Assembly: GCF_021018745.1 (NCBI RefSeq)
Contig: NZ_CP063846.1
Coordinates: forward strand, 26,017-90,016
Source of the DNA: Gloeobacter morelensis MG652769
GTDB lineage: Bacteria; Cyanobacteriota; Cyanobacteriia; Gloeobacterales; Gloeobacteraceae
DNA: 64,000 bases
Reading direction: 5' to 3'
Part shown: piece after piece, positions 8,248 through 16,123 of the stretch
How positions within the stretch are numbered: position 1 is the stretch's first letter
Layout: each line of letters opens with the position of its first letter
Position numbers and translations under genes: made by a program
The notes under the pieces: generated by a model
The model's input: the letters and a program-made list of their open reading frames with translations, nothing else
What the model was told of the DNA's origin: nothing
The model's database searches: none

Positions 8248-10404
8248 TCAAGGTTCGTATTCTGTACCCCGTTGGATGGCGTCGAAGGTGTCGTCGAAGT
8301 GTTTGCGCAATGCCCGCTCCCTCTCTATACCGGCGCTCCGAGCAGCTATCTTCTGAGCCTGGAGGCTGTGCGAGAGGATGGCGCGGACCTCTTCCGCGCG
8401 GTGCCCCGCTTTGAAGGCCATGGCCGCCAATTCCTTGTCGGTCGCTCTGCCGGCTCGGCGCCGCTTGAGCATCCGTAGGTATTTCTGATACAGCAATCGG
8501 CTCGCGTCTCCCTGCGGAGTCAGCGGCGTCGCAAGGAGGCCACCGCCTTCTCCACCCTCACGACCGAATTCGACAAGGTCTGCTGCTGCTTCTGCATCGG
8601 CAGTACGGCCATGTACCATATCAAACCCACGATGGCCGCGGTCTGCAGGGCCATCACCCCGCCCACTGCCCACGGGTTGAAAATCCACTTGAGGGTCCGC
8701 CCCACGCTCTTCTGCTCCTCCACCTGCGCGGCCAGATCCGCTATCGGCTGATCGAGGTACTCGCGCGTTATCGCCAACTGCTTGGTCACCTGCTCGGACC
8801 ACTTGGCTATCGACGCCTCGATCACTTTGCGGTTGGCCTCGCCCTGATCCTGGTTGGCCTTCACCTGCTTGCCCAGTTTCTCCGTCCAATCCTCCAGGCT
8901 GCCTTCGAACGATTTTTGCATCGATTCGGTCACCTTCCTCTGGAGATCGCTCCATTCTCCTATCGCCTGGTCCAGGCTCTGCTGGGTCTGGCGCATTTCT
9001 ATCTCGGTGGCCAGGCGCTTGTGCTCGTCCGACAGACGATTCATCGCCGCTAACAGATTCACCAGTTCGTTCTGGCGCTGCTGGCCGATGAGCTTCAAAA
9101 CCAAATCCGATTGGGCCTGGCGCTGATCGAAGGCGCCGATCATCTCCGCCACCCCCTTGAGGGAAGTGCGAACTGTCAGCAGCAGATCGCTGTGCGAAAT
9201 CAATTTCTCCGTCTGTACAGTTTGAGAATTCTCCAACCTCCCCAGAAGCTCCGCCGTCTGCTTCACCCAATCCGGGATGTCGAGAAGGGGCGTCAGTTTC
9301 TCGATCGAACTTTCCGTTTGTGCTGACGACACTTCCTGGGCTTTGCCCAGCCGCTGTACCCCCTCCGACAGCTCCGCCAACCGCTCTTTGTGGATCCGCA
9401 CCAGGGACGCCCGCAGCTCCTCGACCGAAGTCAGCAGGTCCGCCAGCATCGGCCGCCAATTTTCCGGCGGACTGTGCCCCTCCGGTTCCGGCCCGCTCCC
9501 GGGCTCCGGCTGGCGGTTTGCATGCCGGGGTCTGCCCAGCTGCTCCAGGCGCTCCTGAACCCTGTCGAGATCCGCACGGTTCACCCCCGGGACTGGGTGC
9601 GCGGTCGTCGGGTTGTCGTTCGAGTTCATGGCTCACTCCAAGGTAATTTTTCAAACCGTTCAAAGTAAACGCTTTGCCCAGGGACGCTCCCCGGACGGCC
9701 ACCGGACAGTCTTTCAGCCTGTAGCTGATCCCACAGGCCCGCCCGTCCGGACCGAGGTGCGTCCGCACGTCCACCCCGCGCGACGACAGGCGGCCCACCA
9801 ATTCCCGGACCGTCATTGAACTGCGCGCCTCGGCCAAAACCGCATACTGCAAACGGGTTTTGTTGCTAACGGCGCCACGGGCGAGCATCTCGCGTTCTTC
9901 TTTTTGGGCGGTGCGCACGAGGGGCACCGCGTTGTTCACCGGCTGCAGCCCGAACTCCGCCTCTATTCGCCTGCAGGCCCGTTGCCCACGCCACCAGTCG
10001 TGGCGATCCGAGATCACCCCGCCGTCGAGCGCCACCCTGCAAGCGACGACGTGCAAGTGGGGGTGTTCTGTGTCCCGGTGGCGAATGTACACGGCCTGGG
10101 TTTTGGCGAGATCGAATCCCATCAGTTCCAGGTACCGGTTCGCGATTTCCGCCATGCGGTCGTTTTCGGAGCACCTATCGTCCGCCAGCCGCTCCCCCGG
10201 CGGGAAAGCGATCGCGACGTGGTAAACGGGTTTGTGCAACGCCGGACGCAGACGGGCGCTGACGCGGAATTCGGCGGCGAGGGATTCGGGATCGGTACCG
10301 GCCATCGACCCCCCCACGATCTCGGGCCGCTTTCGCTCCAGCAGCGCGTAGCGCAACACCGAGGCGAAGCCGCGCCCTTTAGACTGCTTGGCGATCATCG
10401 GCAC
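8248..10404 (-). CDS. mobA: MobP-type relaxase with long C-terminal extension
   Basis: A VirD2/MobP-like mobilization nuclease that would nick the transferred strand at oriT and carry it covalently. The metal-binding three-histidine motif is clear (HRDTEHPHLHVV, about 109-120), with further family sequence to about 285. From about 290 to 630 the frame is Gly/Ala/Arg-rich and low complexity, because a 369-residue gene is encoded in the +1 frame over the same bases. The last 80 residues (YLRMLKRRRAGRATDKEL, HSLQAQKIAARSAGIERER) look like ordinary protein again and lie beyond the nested stop, supporting translation of the whole frame. The start overlaps the mobC-like stop by 26 bases. The arrangement recalls RSF1010, where mobB lies inside mobA. 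Confidence 0.85.
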   Translation of the reverse strand: MPMIAKQSKGRGFASVLRYALLERKRPEIVGGSMAGTDPESLAAEFRVSARLRPALHKPVYHVAIAFPPGERLADDRCSENDRMAEIANRYLELMGFDLAKTQAVYIRHRDTEHPHLHVVACRVALDGGVISDRHDWWRGQRACRRIEAEFGLQPVNNAVPLVRTAQKEEREMLARGAVSNKTRLQYAVLAEARSSMTVRELVGRLSSRGVDVRTHLGPDGRACGISYRLKDCPVAVRGASLGKAFTLNGLKNYLGVSHELERQPDDRAPSPGGEPCGSRQGSGAPGAAGQTPACKPPAGARERAGTGGAQSAGKLAADAGGPADFGRGAAGVPGADPQRAVGGAVGGGTAAGQSPGSVVSTNGKFDRETDAPSRHPGLGEADGGASGEVGEFSNCTDGEIDFAQRSAADSSHFPQGGGGDDRRLRSAPGPIGFGFEAHRPAAPERTGESVSGDESSVGRAQAPGHRDRNAPDPAEPGPGDRRMERSPEEGDRIDAKIVRRQPGGLDGETGQAGEGQPGSGRGQPQSDRGVDSQVVRAGDQAVGDNARVPRSADSGSGRAGGGAEERGADPQVDFQPVGSGRGDGPADRGHRGFDMVHGRTADAEAAADLVEFGREGGEGGGLLATPLTPQGDASRLLYQKYLRMLKRRRAGRATDKELAAMAFKAGHRAEEVRAILSHSLQAQKIAARSAGIERERALRKHFDDTFDAIQRGTEYEP
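8520..9629 (-). CDS. MobB-like membrane-anchored coiled coil, nested in relaxase
   Basis: 369 residues in the +1 frame entirely inside the relaxase gene. GGAG lies 7 bases before its ATG. Residues 1-60 are polar and Pro-rich; about 60-300 are long heptad-like helices (ERLAELSEGVQRLGKAQEV, KLIGQQRQNELVNLLAAMN); a transmembrane helix lies near 325-345 (VMALQTAAIVGLIWYMAVL); a short basic tail follows. RSF1010 MobB is likewise nested in mobA, membrane-associated and aids relaxosome stability and docking to the transfer channel. The same role is inferred here from layout and topology, not sequence identity. Confidence 0.8.
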   Translation of the reverse strand: MNSNDNPTTAHPVPGVNRADLDRVQERLEQLGRPRHANRQPEPGSGPEPEGHSPPENWRPMLADLLTSVEELRASLVRIHKERLAELSEGVQRLGKAQEVSSAQTESSIEKLTPLLDIPDWVKQTAELLGRLENSQTVQTEKLISHSDLLLTVRTSLKGVAEMIGAFDQRQAQSDLVLKLIGQQRQNELVNLLAAMNRLSDEHKRLATEIEMRQTQQSLDQAIGEWSDLQRKVTESMQKSFEGSLEDWTEKLGKQVKANQDQGEANRKVIEASIAKWSEQVTKQLAITREYLDQPIADLAAQVEEQKSVGRTLKWIFNPWAVGGVMALQTAAIVGLIWYMAVLPMQKQQQTLSNSVVRVEKAVASLRRR

Positions 10405-10909
10405 CGATCAGCTGTTCGCGGACAATTTTCAACTGGGCGATCAAGTCGCCCAACAATTCCGGGGGAACGGGAGAAGCCACCCCGCGGTTCAGGTGACGCA
10501 GGTACTGGTTAAGCAGACAACCGATTCGCCCAAGTTCAACATAAACAAGCTGGTTCACGCCGGGCACCCGGACCACGTCGGCAGGCGGCTGCCCCAGCGC
10601 GGCCAGCCTCACAAAATCGGCGCGGCTAAGGCCGCTGAGCGCCGCCCGCTCGTCGATGACGCTCAGCTGGGCAGCCGTCAGCCTGAAAACGACCCGCTTC
10701 TGTGCACCTCCCCGAATTGGCGCATCGGGGAAACCGTCTTTGCCATCCGAAGCCGTGGAGGTTTGCGACTCCATAGGCTTTAGCGCCCCAAGCGCGAGGC
10801 TGCGGCAATAATCGCTCCGGTCCATGCCCGCCTCCCGGGCGCGCTCGTCGATGATACGCACCTGCTCGATGCTCGCTCGGATCTCTATGCGTCTGTCTAG
10901 ATTTTTCAT
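10379..10909 (-). CDS. mobC: MobC-like accessory protein with two ribbon-helix-helix repeats
   Basis: 176 residues from the ATG at 10909 (MKNLDRRIEIRASIEQ). Two similar segments are visible: one near residues 4-43 (EIRASIEQVRIIDERAREAG, SDYCRSLALG) and one near 70-106 (VVFRLTAAQLSVIDERAAL, ADFVRLAALG). Each has the strand-helix-helix pattern of MobC/NikA-type oriT-binding proteins, so one chain carries two DNA-binding units. The C-terminal part (LGRIGCLLNQYLRHLN, LIAQLKIVREQLIG) matches the usual MobC tail. It lies directly upstream of and overlaps the relaxase, and a candidate oriT lies just before it. Confidence 0.8.
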   Translation of the reverse strand: MKNLDRRIEIRASIEQVRIIDERAREAGMDRSDYCRSLALGALKPMESQTSTASDGKDGFPDAPIRGGAQKRVVFRLTAAQLSVIDERAALSGLSRADFVRLAALGQPPADVVRVPGVNQLVYVELGRIGCLLNQYLRHLNRGVASPVPPELLGDLIAQLKIVREQLIGADDRQAV

Positions 10910-11063
10910 CGCCACGACCACCCGCCCGGACAGCAGATGCCCCGGGCCATAACTTGCTTCCCCGGGCGATCCGGAGCCGGGCACCGGGCACTCGCGCCCT
11001 GCCTTTCCAGAGATAGGTCAACCGCAAGGGCGCAGCGTTTCGTTGCCATCGGCAGCCGCCCCT
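10910..11063. other. Candidate oriT / relaxosome region
   Basis: The only gap between the SprT-like gene and mobC-relaxase, and the usual place for oriT. On the minus strand it contains TGCGCCCT (complement of 11027-11034), which matches the nic core of IncQ plasmids (GTGCG/CCCT). A weak inverted repeat TGCC-GAT-GGCA lies about 15 bases upstream of it. The match is short, so this is a candidate only. Confidence 0.35.
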
Positions 11064-11750
11064 TCATCGCTGCACGAATTGTTCGTTGCAAACGCCGCAA
11101 CGGACCTTGAGACTTTCCTTGCCCCAGCAGTTTGCGGCGCAATTCGGGCAGGTGAATTTCAATTTGTCTCGGCGCTGCTTTTGGGCGGTCTCGCCGCCTT
11201 CGCCCCCTTCCTCGACCCCTGTGGCAGGGAATTGGCCTCCGCGCCAAGGCAACAAGTGGCCATCGGGCATTTTGCGAAAGGCACGCTCGAAAGGGCCGTT
11301 CTCCTGCACGAGGTGATGCACCTTCTTGCCAGTCTGTTTTCCGCCCGGCTCGCCCGTCGAAGTGGGAAGCAGACCGATCTGCACCATTTTTGAAGCCCAC
11401 CGCTTGTCGTGGTATCCACAACTGGGAGGCTTGCCTTCAAGATGCCTCCACAAATGGCACATCTCGTGGCACAAAGTTGCCATGACGTCGGCCAACGGCC
11501 GATCCAGCGTGTCCGGGTTAAGGGATATCTCGTGGACGCGATCGGTCCGCTTTTCCCAACGCTCCGGGGCGAAAAACCCGAAAGAGCGGTTGTGTCTGGA
11601 AAAATTCAAGATGCAGTGCGGCAGACCGTTGCCGAAAAGCTCTTTGTTGAAATAATTGAAAGCCGCTTGGTAGGCCGACCACTGCTCTGTGGTCGGCGGT
11701 TTTTCCATCGTACGATGGAACGCCGTTTCCCCAGCTGTTTGTGGGACCAT
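11064..11750 (-). CDS. SprT-like zinc metalloprotease
   Basis: 228 residues from the ATG at 11750, chosen because GGAGG lies 4 bases upstream. The active-site motif is HEMCHLW with a further His (YHDKRW) downstream, as in the SprT/Spartan family. The C-terminus carries a zinc ribbon (CPNC ... CGVC). Spartan-type proteases cut proteins trapped on DNA. Next to a relaxase that becomes covalently joined to DNA, a role in clearing the relaxase-DNA adduct or other host crosslinks after transfer is attractive but inferred. Confidence 0.85.
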   Translation of the reverse strand: MVPQTAGETAFHRTMEKPPTTEQWSAYQAAFNYFNKELFGNGLPHCILNFSRHNRSFGFFAPERWEKRTDRVHEISLNPDTLDRPLADVMATLCHEMCHLWRHLEGKPPSCGYHDKRWASKMVQIGLLPTSTGEPGGKQTGKKVHHLVQENGPFERAFRKMPDGHLLPWRGGQFPATGVEEGGEGGETAQKQRRDKLKFTCPNCAANCWGKESLKVRCGVCNEQFVQR

Positions 11751-11827
11751 GGCACCTCCGTCAGTGTAACCCACCCCAAACCATCCGGGCAAAGGGTTCC
11801 GTCAATCCAAGGATATTCCGATTTTTC

Positions 11828-11896
11828 TCGGAAGTTTTCAACTCGGAAGATTTTTTGGTATCATTGCCGCGTCGGACGTGATGTCATGACATGTCA
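11828..11896 (+). promoter_or_regulatory. Putative parMR promoter and centromere/operator
   Basis: Two direct repeats CTCGGAAG (11828-11835 and 11842-11849), a possible promoter (TTCAAC at about 11837, 16 bases, TATCAT at 11859-11864), then two overlapping 10-bp perfect palindromes, TGTCATGACA (11882-11891) and TGACATGTCA (11887-11896). They lie 50-110 bases before parM, where ParR normally binds to form the centromere and repress its own promoter. Confidence 0.45.
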
Positions 11897-11944
11897 GGGC
11901 ATGGCACTGCACGGCATATCGTTACATTCGCGCGCGAGGTTTCG

Positions 11945-13021
11945 ATGGTGAAGGAAGTGATCGCGGGGTTCGACGCCGGCAGCACGGAGGTACGCCTTTA
12001 CGACGGTTCGCGGATGATCCGGTTGCCGTCGGTGCTTTCGAAGGAAACGGCCCGGGCGCGCGGGCTGGAGGCAGAGGGGGTGCTTGGCCAGGAGAATCCT
12101 GGGCGCGTCGAAGGGAGCACCCTCAAAGTAAAGCGCGCGGCGGGAGGGGCGACTTACCTGTTGGGTGCGGAGGCGCACGGGGGCACAAACCCCCGCGCCC
12201 TGGCGGACGGTTCGAAAGACGATCCGGACGTGCAGCTGTTTTTAGACGCGGCCCTGGGCGAACTGGCGGACGGCGATGCAGAGATCAAGGCGCACGTCGC
12301 GACCCACTGCCCGATGGGCGAGTGGCTCGAAGGCCACAGACGCGAATCGATCAAGCGGCTTTTGGAGGGGCGGCGCACGCTGATCGTCGGGAGCAGGCAA
12401 GTCGCCGTTGACGTGTCGGTGCTGGAGGTCGGCCCGGAGGCCGTGCCGGTGCTGTATTTTCTGCAGGCGAGGCGGGAGCTGCGCAAAGGGACGGCCTACA
12501 AAGTCGCCAACTTTGGCGGGTTCAGCCTAGACGCCGGTTACATCGCGGGAAATCTTGTGCAAGCCTCCCACAGCAGGCACTTCGAAGGCGGCCTGGACAC
12601 GGCGCGCGTCGAAGCGGTTGCCGATCACTTGGTGAGGAACGGGCTGTTCGGGGTGTCGAGATCGCGGATTCGCTCTGCCATCGTCAGGGGCTCCAACCGG
12701 TACGTGCACGAGAACATGCAGGTGATCGACTTTTCGGCCGTCCTTGAGGAGGCCGAGGAGGATTACGCCCGCCAAAAGATAGCCGATCTGACGGCCCTGT
12801 GGCGCAACGTGCCCGCGGACCAGGTGGTAGTGGACGGGGGCGCCACCACCCCCCTCATCATGGGCAAGCTGCTGCACCAATACCCGAAGGCGACTGTGGT
12901 CCCGGAACACCTGGCCAGGCTCAGCCACGTCATGGGGCTGTACCACCGGGCGGTGTCGTTGCACGAACGGGCGGCCGAGAAGCACCCGAAACCGGGAGCC
13001 AAGGAGGCAAGCCGTGCTTGA
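11945..13021 (+). CDS. parM: ParM/Alp-type actin-like partition ATPase
   Basis: 358 residues starting MVKEVIAGFDAGSTEVRL; this ATG has GAGG 5 bases upstream (the frame opens earlier at 11891). The actin-fold phosphate loops are visible: GFDAGSTEVRLYDG at the N-terminus and a second loop FGGFSLDAGYIAG near 200, plus the adenosine motif VVVDGGATTPLIMG near 300. Such proteins form ATP-driven filaments that push plasmid copies apart. The next gene starts within its last 8 bases and is the expected adaptor. Confidence 0.8.
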   Translation: MVKEVIAGFDAGSTEVRLYDGSRMIRLPSVLSKETARARGLEAEGVLGQENPGRVEGSTLKVKRAAGGATYLLGAEAHGGTNPRALADGSKDDPDVQLFLDAALGELADGDAEIKAHVATHCPMGEWLEGHRRESIKRLLEGRRTLIVGSRQVAVDVSVLEVGPEAVPVLYFLQARRELRKGTAYKVANFGGFSLDAGYIAGNLVQASHSRHFEGGLDTARVEAVADHLVRNGLFGVSRSRIRSAIVRGSNRYVHENMQVIDFSAVLEEAEEDYARQKIADLTALWRNVPADQVVVDGGATTPLIMGKLLHQYPKATVVPEHLARLSHVMGLYHRAVSLHERAAEKHPKPGAKEASRA

Positions 13022-13439
13022 ACGACCGATTGAGAGACTCGCAGAAAGGGGGGCGGTGCCGCAGCTGCAGCTGCGGGAGAACCTGAACAACCCGGACGAC
13101 TGGGTGATCGAGGCGGTCCGGGCTCACCTGTTGACCGAAGCCCAAGCCAGCTGCCCCCGTGTGTTCAAGCAGGTGCTGGCGGCGGGGCTTCGGGCGGGGG
13201 GCCATTACGAGCAGGCCGTCGCCTGGATACGTTCGCAGCTGCACAATCTGGCGCCGTGGCAGCAAGAGCGGATAGAAGTCCGGCTCGCTAGTACCGCACG
13301 GGAGATTGCACGCGCCACCGATGCCCAAAAATCCCTAGGCGAGAGGACCCATGTGCACCGGCCGCCCTCGATCGCCGATGGGGACGAAAACAGCGACGAC
13401 GATCTGGCAGACAACTTCGACTTGATGGGGATTGGATGA
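13014..13439 (+). CDS. parR: ParR-like adaptor protein
   Basis: 141 residues from a GTG with AGGAGG 7 bases upstream, overlapping parM by 8 bases. The protein is small, helical and charged (LNNPDDWVIEAVRAHLLTE, HNLAPWQQERIEVRLAST) with an acidic Asp-rich tail (ENSDDDLADNFDLMGIG). Position and size fit ParR, which binds the centromere and caps ParM filaments. Sequence identity to known ParR is not obvious, so the call rests on context. Confidence 0.6.
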   Translation: MLERPIERLAERGAVPQLQLRENLNNPDDWVIEAVRAHLLTEAQASCPRVFKQVLAAGLRAGGHYEQAVAWIRSQLHNLAPWQQERIEVRLASTAREIARATDAQKSLGERTHVHRPPSIADGDENSDDDLADNFDLMGIG

Positions 13440-16057
13440 TGGTCACGATTGGCAACTTTTCGCCGGTGCACAGAAAGCTCTTCCATGCCGCGACGGCTTC
13501 CTCTCTGCTCACCACGGGCTGGTGCCTCGGCCAGTTTCCGGCCTTGGCCCAAAGCACTCGGACAATCGCGAACGCCAAAACGCAAGGGATTGAGATGGCG
13601 CGGGATGTGTTCGAAAGCCAGCGCAACGGAGCCCAGGAGCTGTACCCCGTCAACTTTGGCGGCTCCGATTGGAATTGGACACAGCCGATTACGGCACAAA
13701 ACTCACAAAGTTCCGTGAACGGCGGACCCGACATTGAGCCGGGGCGCGCCGCGTCGCCGATGACAATTCTTGAGGAAGTAACCGTCACGGCAACCCGCAG
13801 ACCGACAAAAGAGAAAGACACCACCGTCGCGACCTACGTGGTCGACACGCGGGACATCCGTTCGACGGGGGCGGTCACGGTGACCGACAGCCTTGTGCTC
13901 GTGCCCGGGTTACAATTTGCCCCCGGCCTGGGCGGGGTGCGCAACTTCGGCAACAACTACCTGCGCGGCTTCAACGACCAACGCTTTCTGGTGCTGCGAG
14001 ACGGGGTACCCGTCAACCGCCCGGACAACAACAGCAGCGACATCTCCCGTTTCGGCATTGCCGATGTGGAGCGCGTTGAAGTCTTCTCCGGCGGGGCGGC
14101 GTTACGCTACGGGGCCGGGGCGGTTGGCGGTGTGATCAACATCATCAGCGAGACACCCAAGGGACCGCCGAAACTTACCCTCGCCTATGAGACGGGCTCC
14201 TACGGCTTCAGCCGGTACCTGGCCAAATACGGGGGAGGCGACGACGGTTTTAGTTACAACCTGGCTTTTTCTAGCGTGGTCGCCTTCAACAACTACCCTT
14301 ACAGTTACACGCTGCCGAATAGCGCCCTGTTCTATGGCCCCGGAGACTTAACGCCCGCCGGCATTCCCCTTTACGGCCTGCTGCGGCCGGAAGTCGGACC
14401 GCCGATCGCGGTATCGGGCAGGGCAGACCAGTCCTATGCCGCGAGCGACACCTACGCGGCGAAACTGAGTTTCAAGCCGGATCCGTACAATTCCCTGACC
14501 CTGAGACTCAACCAGCAGGAGAGCAAAAACGCCTTCGTTTCGCCTGGCAGCACCATTTACCCATACGGGGTGTGCAGGGGCGGCGCGAACCTGAACGGTA
14601 ACGGGACCCTGTCTGGATCGCGGTTCCTGCCGGTGGACCCGAACGGCAACGAGCTGCCTTGCGACACCCAGCGCTACCTCCCGAACACGGCAACCACCAG
14701 CTTCATCGCTTCGAGATTCGCCTTCAACGCCAGCGCCGACGGACGGATCCAGTTCCCCACGGGCCGGTCTTACCCCTCTGCCGAAGCGGCCACTGCAAAC
14801 GTCGCCTTCGGGGAACAGAGCACCCAGTCGGAGAGCCAGGTGACGCTTTTCTGGAACCACGAACCGGATCCACGGTTCAGCCTAAAGTCCTACCTACATT
14901 TCTTCCGCTTCACCCAACCGGTGTATCAACCGGACTTCTTCTACAACACGAATGTCCTGGCTCCCATCACCGGCTTGACGCCACCCGGACAGTTCGCACG
15001 GCTTCCCGTGGTGGCCCCTATCCCTTTCGGCGAGGGAAGCCGGTTCGAGGCCCAATCGCTCCTCGACGCGCGCCTCTCTCCCGGACAGATCCTCTCGCTC
15101 GGCGTCAATTTCCAGCAAGACCGATCCTTCACGCGCTTCGAGACGGGCTTTGCAGACAGAACCCTTTCGCGAACTTCGTTGTTCGTCGTGGACGACATCA
15201 ACTTCAGTCATGAGCTGCAGGCCAACGTGGGATTTCGCTACACCATCAGCGACCGATTCGGTTCTAATCTCACACCGGCAGCGGGGCTGAGGTACAGCCC
15301 GAACCGGTTCATTTCGTTGCGGGGCAACTGGTCCCAGGTGCTCGCGCTGCCCCCGATAGACGAGCTGTTCACCTTCGAGGGTGGGGCACCATTCGCGAGC
15401 AATCCGAACCTTCAACCCGAAACGGGGATCACCTACGATGTCGGCGTGGACATCAACCCCTCGGAGAACTTGGGCATCCGCCTCACTTACTTCAACACGT
15501 ACTTCGACAACTACCGCATCGCAGTCGCCGAGCAGAACACAAACCCCCTGAGCGCCTTCCCGCTCATCTTCAGGGCGCAGAATGTCGGCAGCCGCTACGC
15601 AAGCGGTTTCGAGCTGGCGGGTAACTGGTTTTTGAGCCCGCAATTGAGATTGCGGGTGGCCTGGAGCAACACCGATGCCCGGCCTTACGGCCGGGCCGAC
15701 GGCACCGATCAGTCGCTCTACCCCTTTTTCTTCGGCTACCAGGACCCGGGAGTACCGTTCAACAACGTCGTCGCCAACCTCACCTATTCCAACCAGGGGT
15801 GGCTCGTCTCGCTGCTGGGCCGCTACGACAGCGGCAAGCGCCGCGGGTTCGCAGGCGGCTCAATTCCACAAGGGGGGGGCGATTTTGTGCCTTCTTGGGC
15901 CACCCTAGACCTGAACTTTGAGGTGCCGATCGTACCTACCTTCACAATCACCGGTGGCGTGCTGAACGTTACCGACACACAGTACGAATACCTCAGCGGA
16001 GTCCCGGCCCCAGGCACCACGTTCAGGGTCGGCGCAAGGATGGAGCTCGGGGGTTGA
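13436..16057 (+). CDS. TonB-dependent outer-membrane receptor
   Basis: 873 residues. The signal sequence is visible (HRKLFHAATASSLLTTG, predicted cut after FPALA), followed by a TonB-box-like stretch (EEVTVTATRRPTKEKD), a plug domain (about 125-230, YLRGFNDQRFLVLRDGVPVN, RVEVFSGGAALRYGAGAVGG) and a long beta-barrel ending in the typical aromatic/basic strand (FRVGARMELGG). It imports a large substrate, most likely a siderophore-iron complex, using TonB energy. The start (ATGATG at 13436) overlaps the parR stop by 4 bases, so cargo is coupled to the partition operon. A glycosyltransferase follows 66 bases later. Confidence 0.9.
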   Translation: MMVTIGNFSPVHRKLFHAATASSLLTTGWCLGQFPALAQSTRTIANAKTQGIEMARDVFESQRNGAQELYPVNFGGSDWNWTQPITAQNSQSSVNGGPDIEPGRAASPMTILEEVTVTATRRPTKEKDTTVATYVVDTRDIRSTGAVTVTDSLVLVPGLQFAPGLGGVRNFGNNYLRGFNDQRFLVLRDGVPVNRPDNNSSDISRFGIADVERVEVFSGGAALRYGAGAVGGVINIISETPKGPPKLTLAYETGSYGFSRYLAKYGGGDDGFSYNLAFSSVVAFNNYPYSYTLPNSALFYGPGDLTPAGIPLYGLLRPEVGPPIAVSGRADQSYAASDTYAAKLSFKPDPYNSLTLRLNQQESKNAFVSPGSTIYPYGVCRGGANLNGNGTLSGSRFLPVDPNGNELPCDTQRYLPNTATTSFIASRFAFNASADGRIQFPTGRSYPSAEAATANVAFGEQSTQSESQVTLFWNHEPDPRFSLKSYLHFFRFTQPVYQPDFFYNTNVLAPITGLTPPGQFARLPVVAPIPFGEGSRFEAQSLLDARLSPGQILSLGVNFQQDRSFTRFETGFADRTLSRTSLFVVDDINFSHELQANVGFRYTISDRFGSNLTPAAGLRYSPNRFISLRGNWSQVLALPPIDELFTFEGGAPFASNPNLQPETGITYDVGVDINPSENLGIRLTYFNTYFDNYRIAVAEQNTNPLSAFPLIFRAQNVGSRYASGFELAGNWFLSPQLRLRVAWSNTDARPYGRADGTDQSLYPFFFGYQDPGVPFNNVVANLTYSNQGWLVSLLGRYDSGKRRGFAGGSIPQGGGDFVPSWATLDLNFEVPIVPTFTITGGVLNVTDTQYEYLSGVPAPGTTFRVGARMELGG

Positions 16058-16085
16058 AAAAAACCTCGACACGCCGCACCACCTT

Positions 16086-16101
16086 GTATCTTGATAGATA
16101 C
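16086..16101. promoter_or_regulatory. Short operator-like inverted repeat
   Basis: GTATCT and AGATAC pair perfectly around TGAT in the 66-base gap between the TonB receptor and the glycosyltransferase. It could be an operator or a weak attenuator; there is no T run. Confidence 0.3.
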
Positions 16102-16123
16102 GTGAAGCTTGTGTTACATCCGC

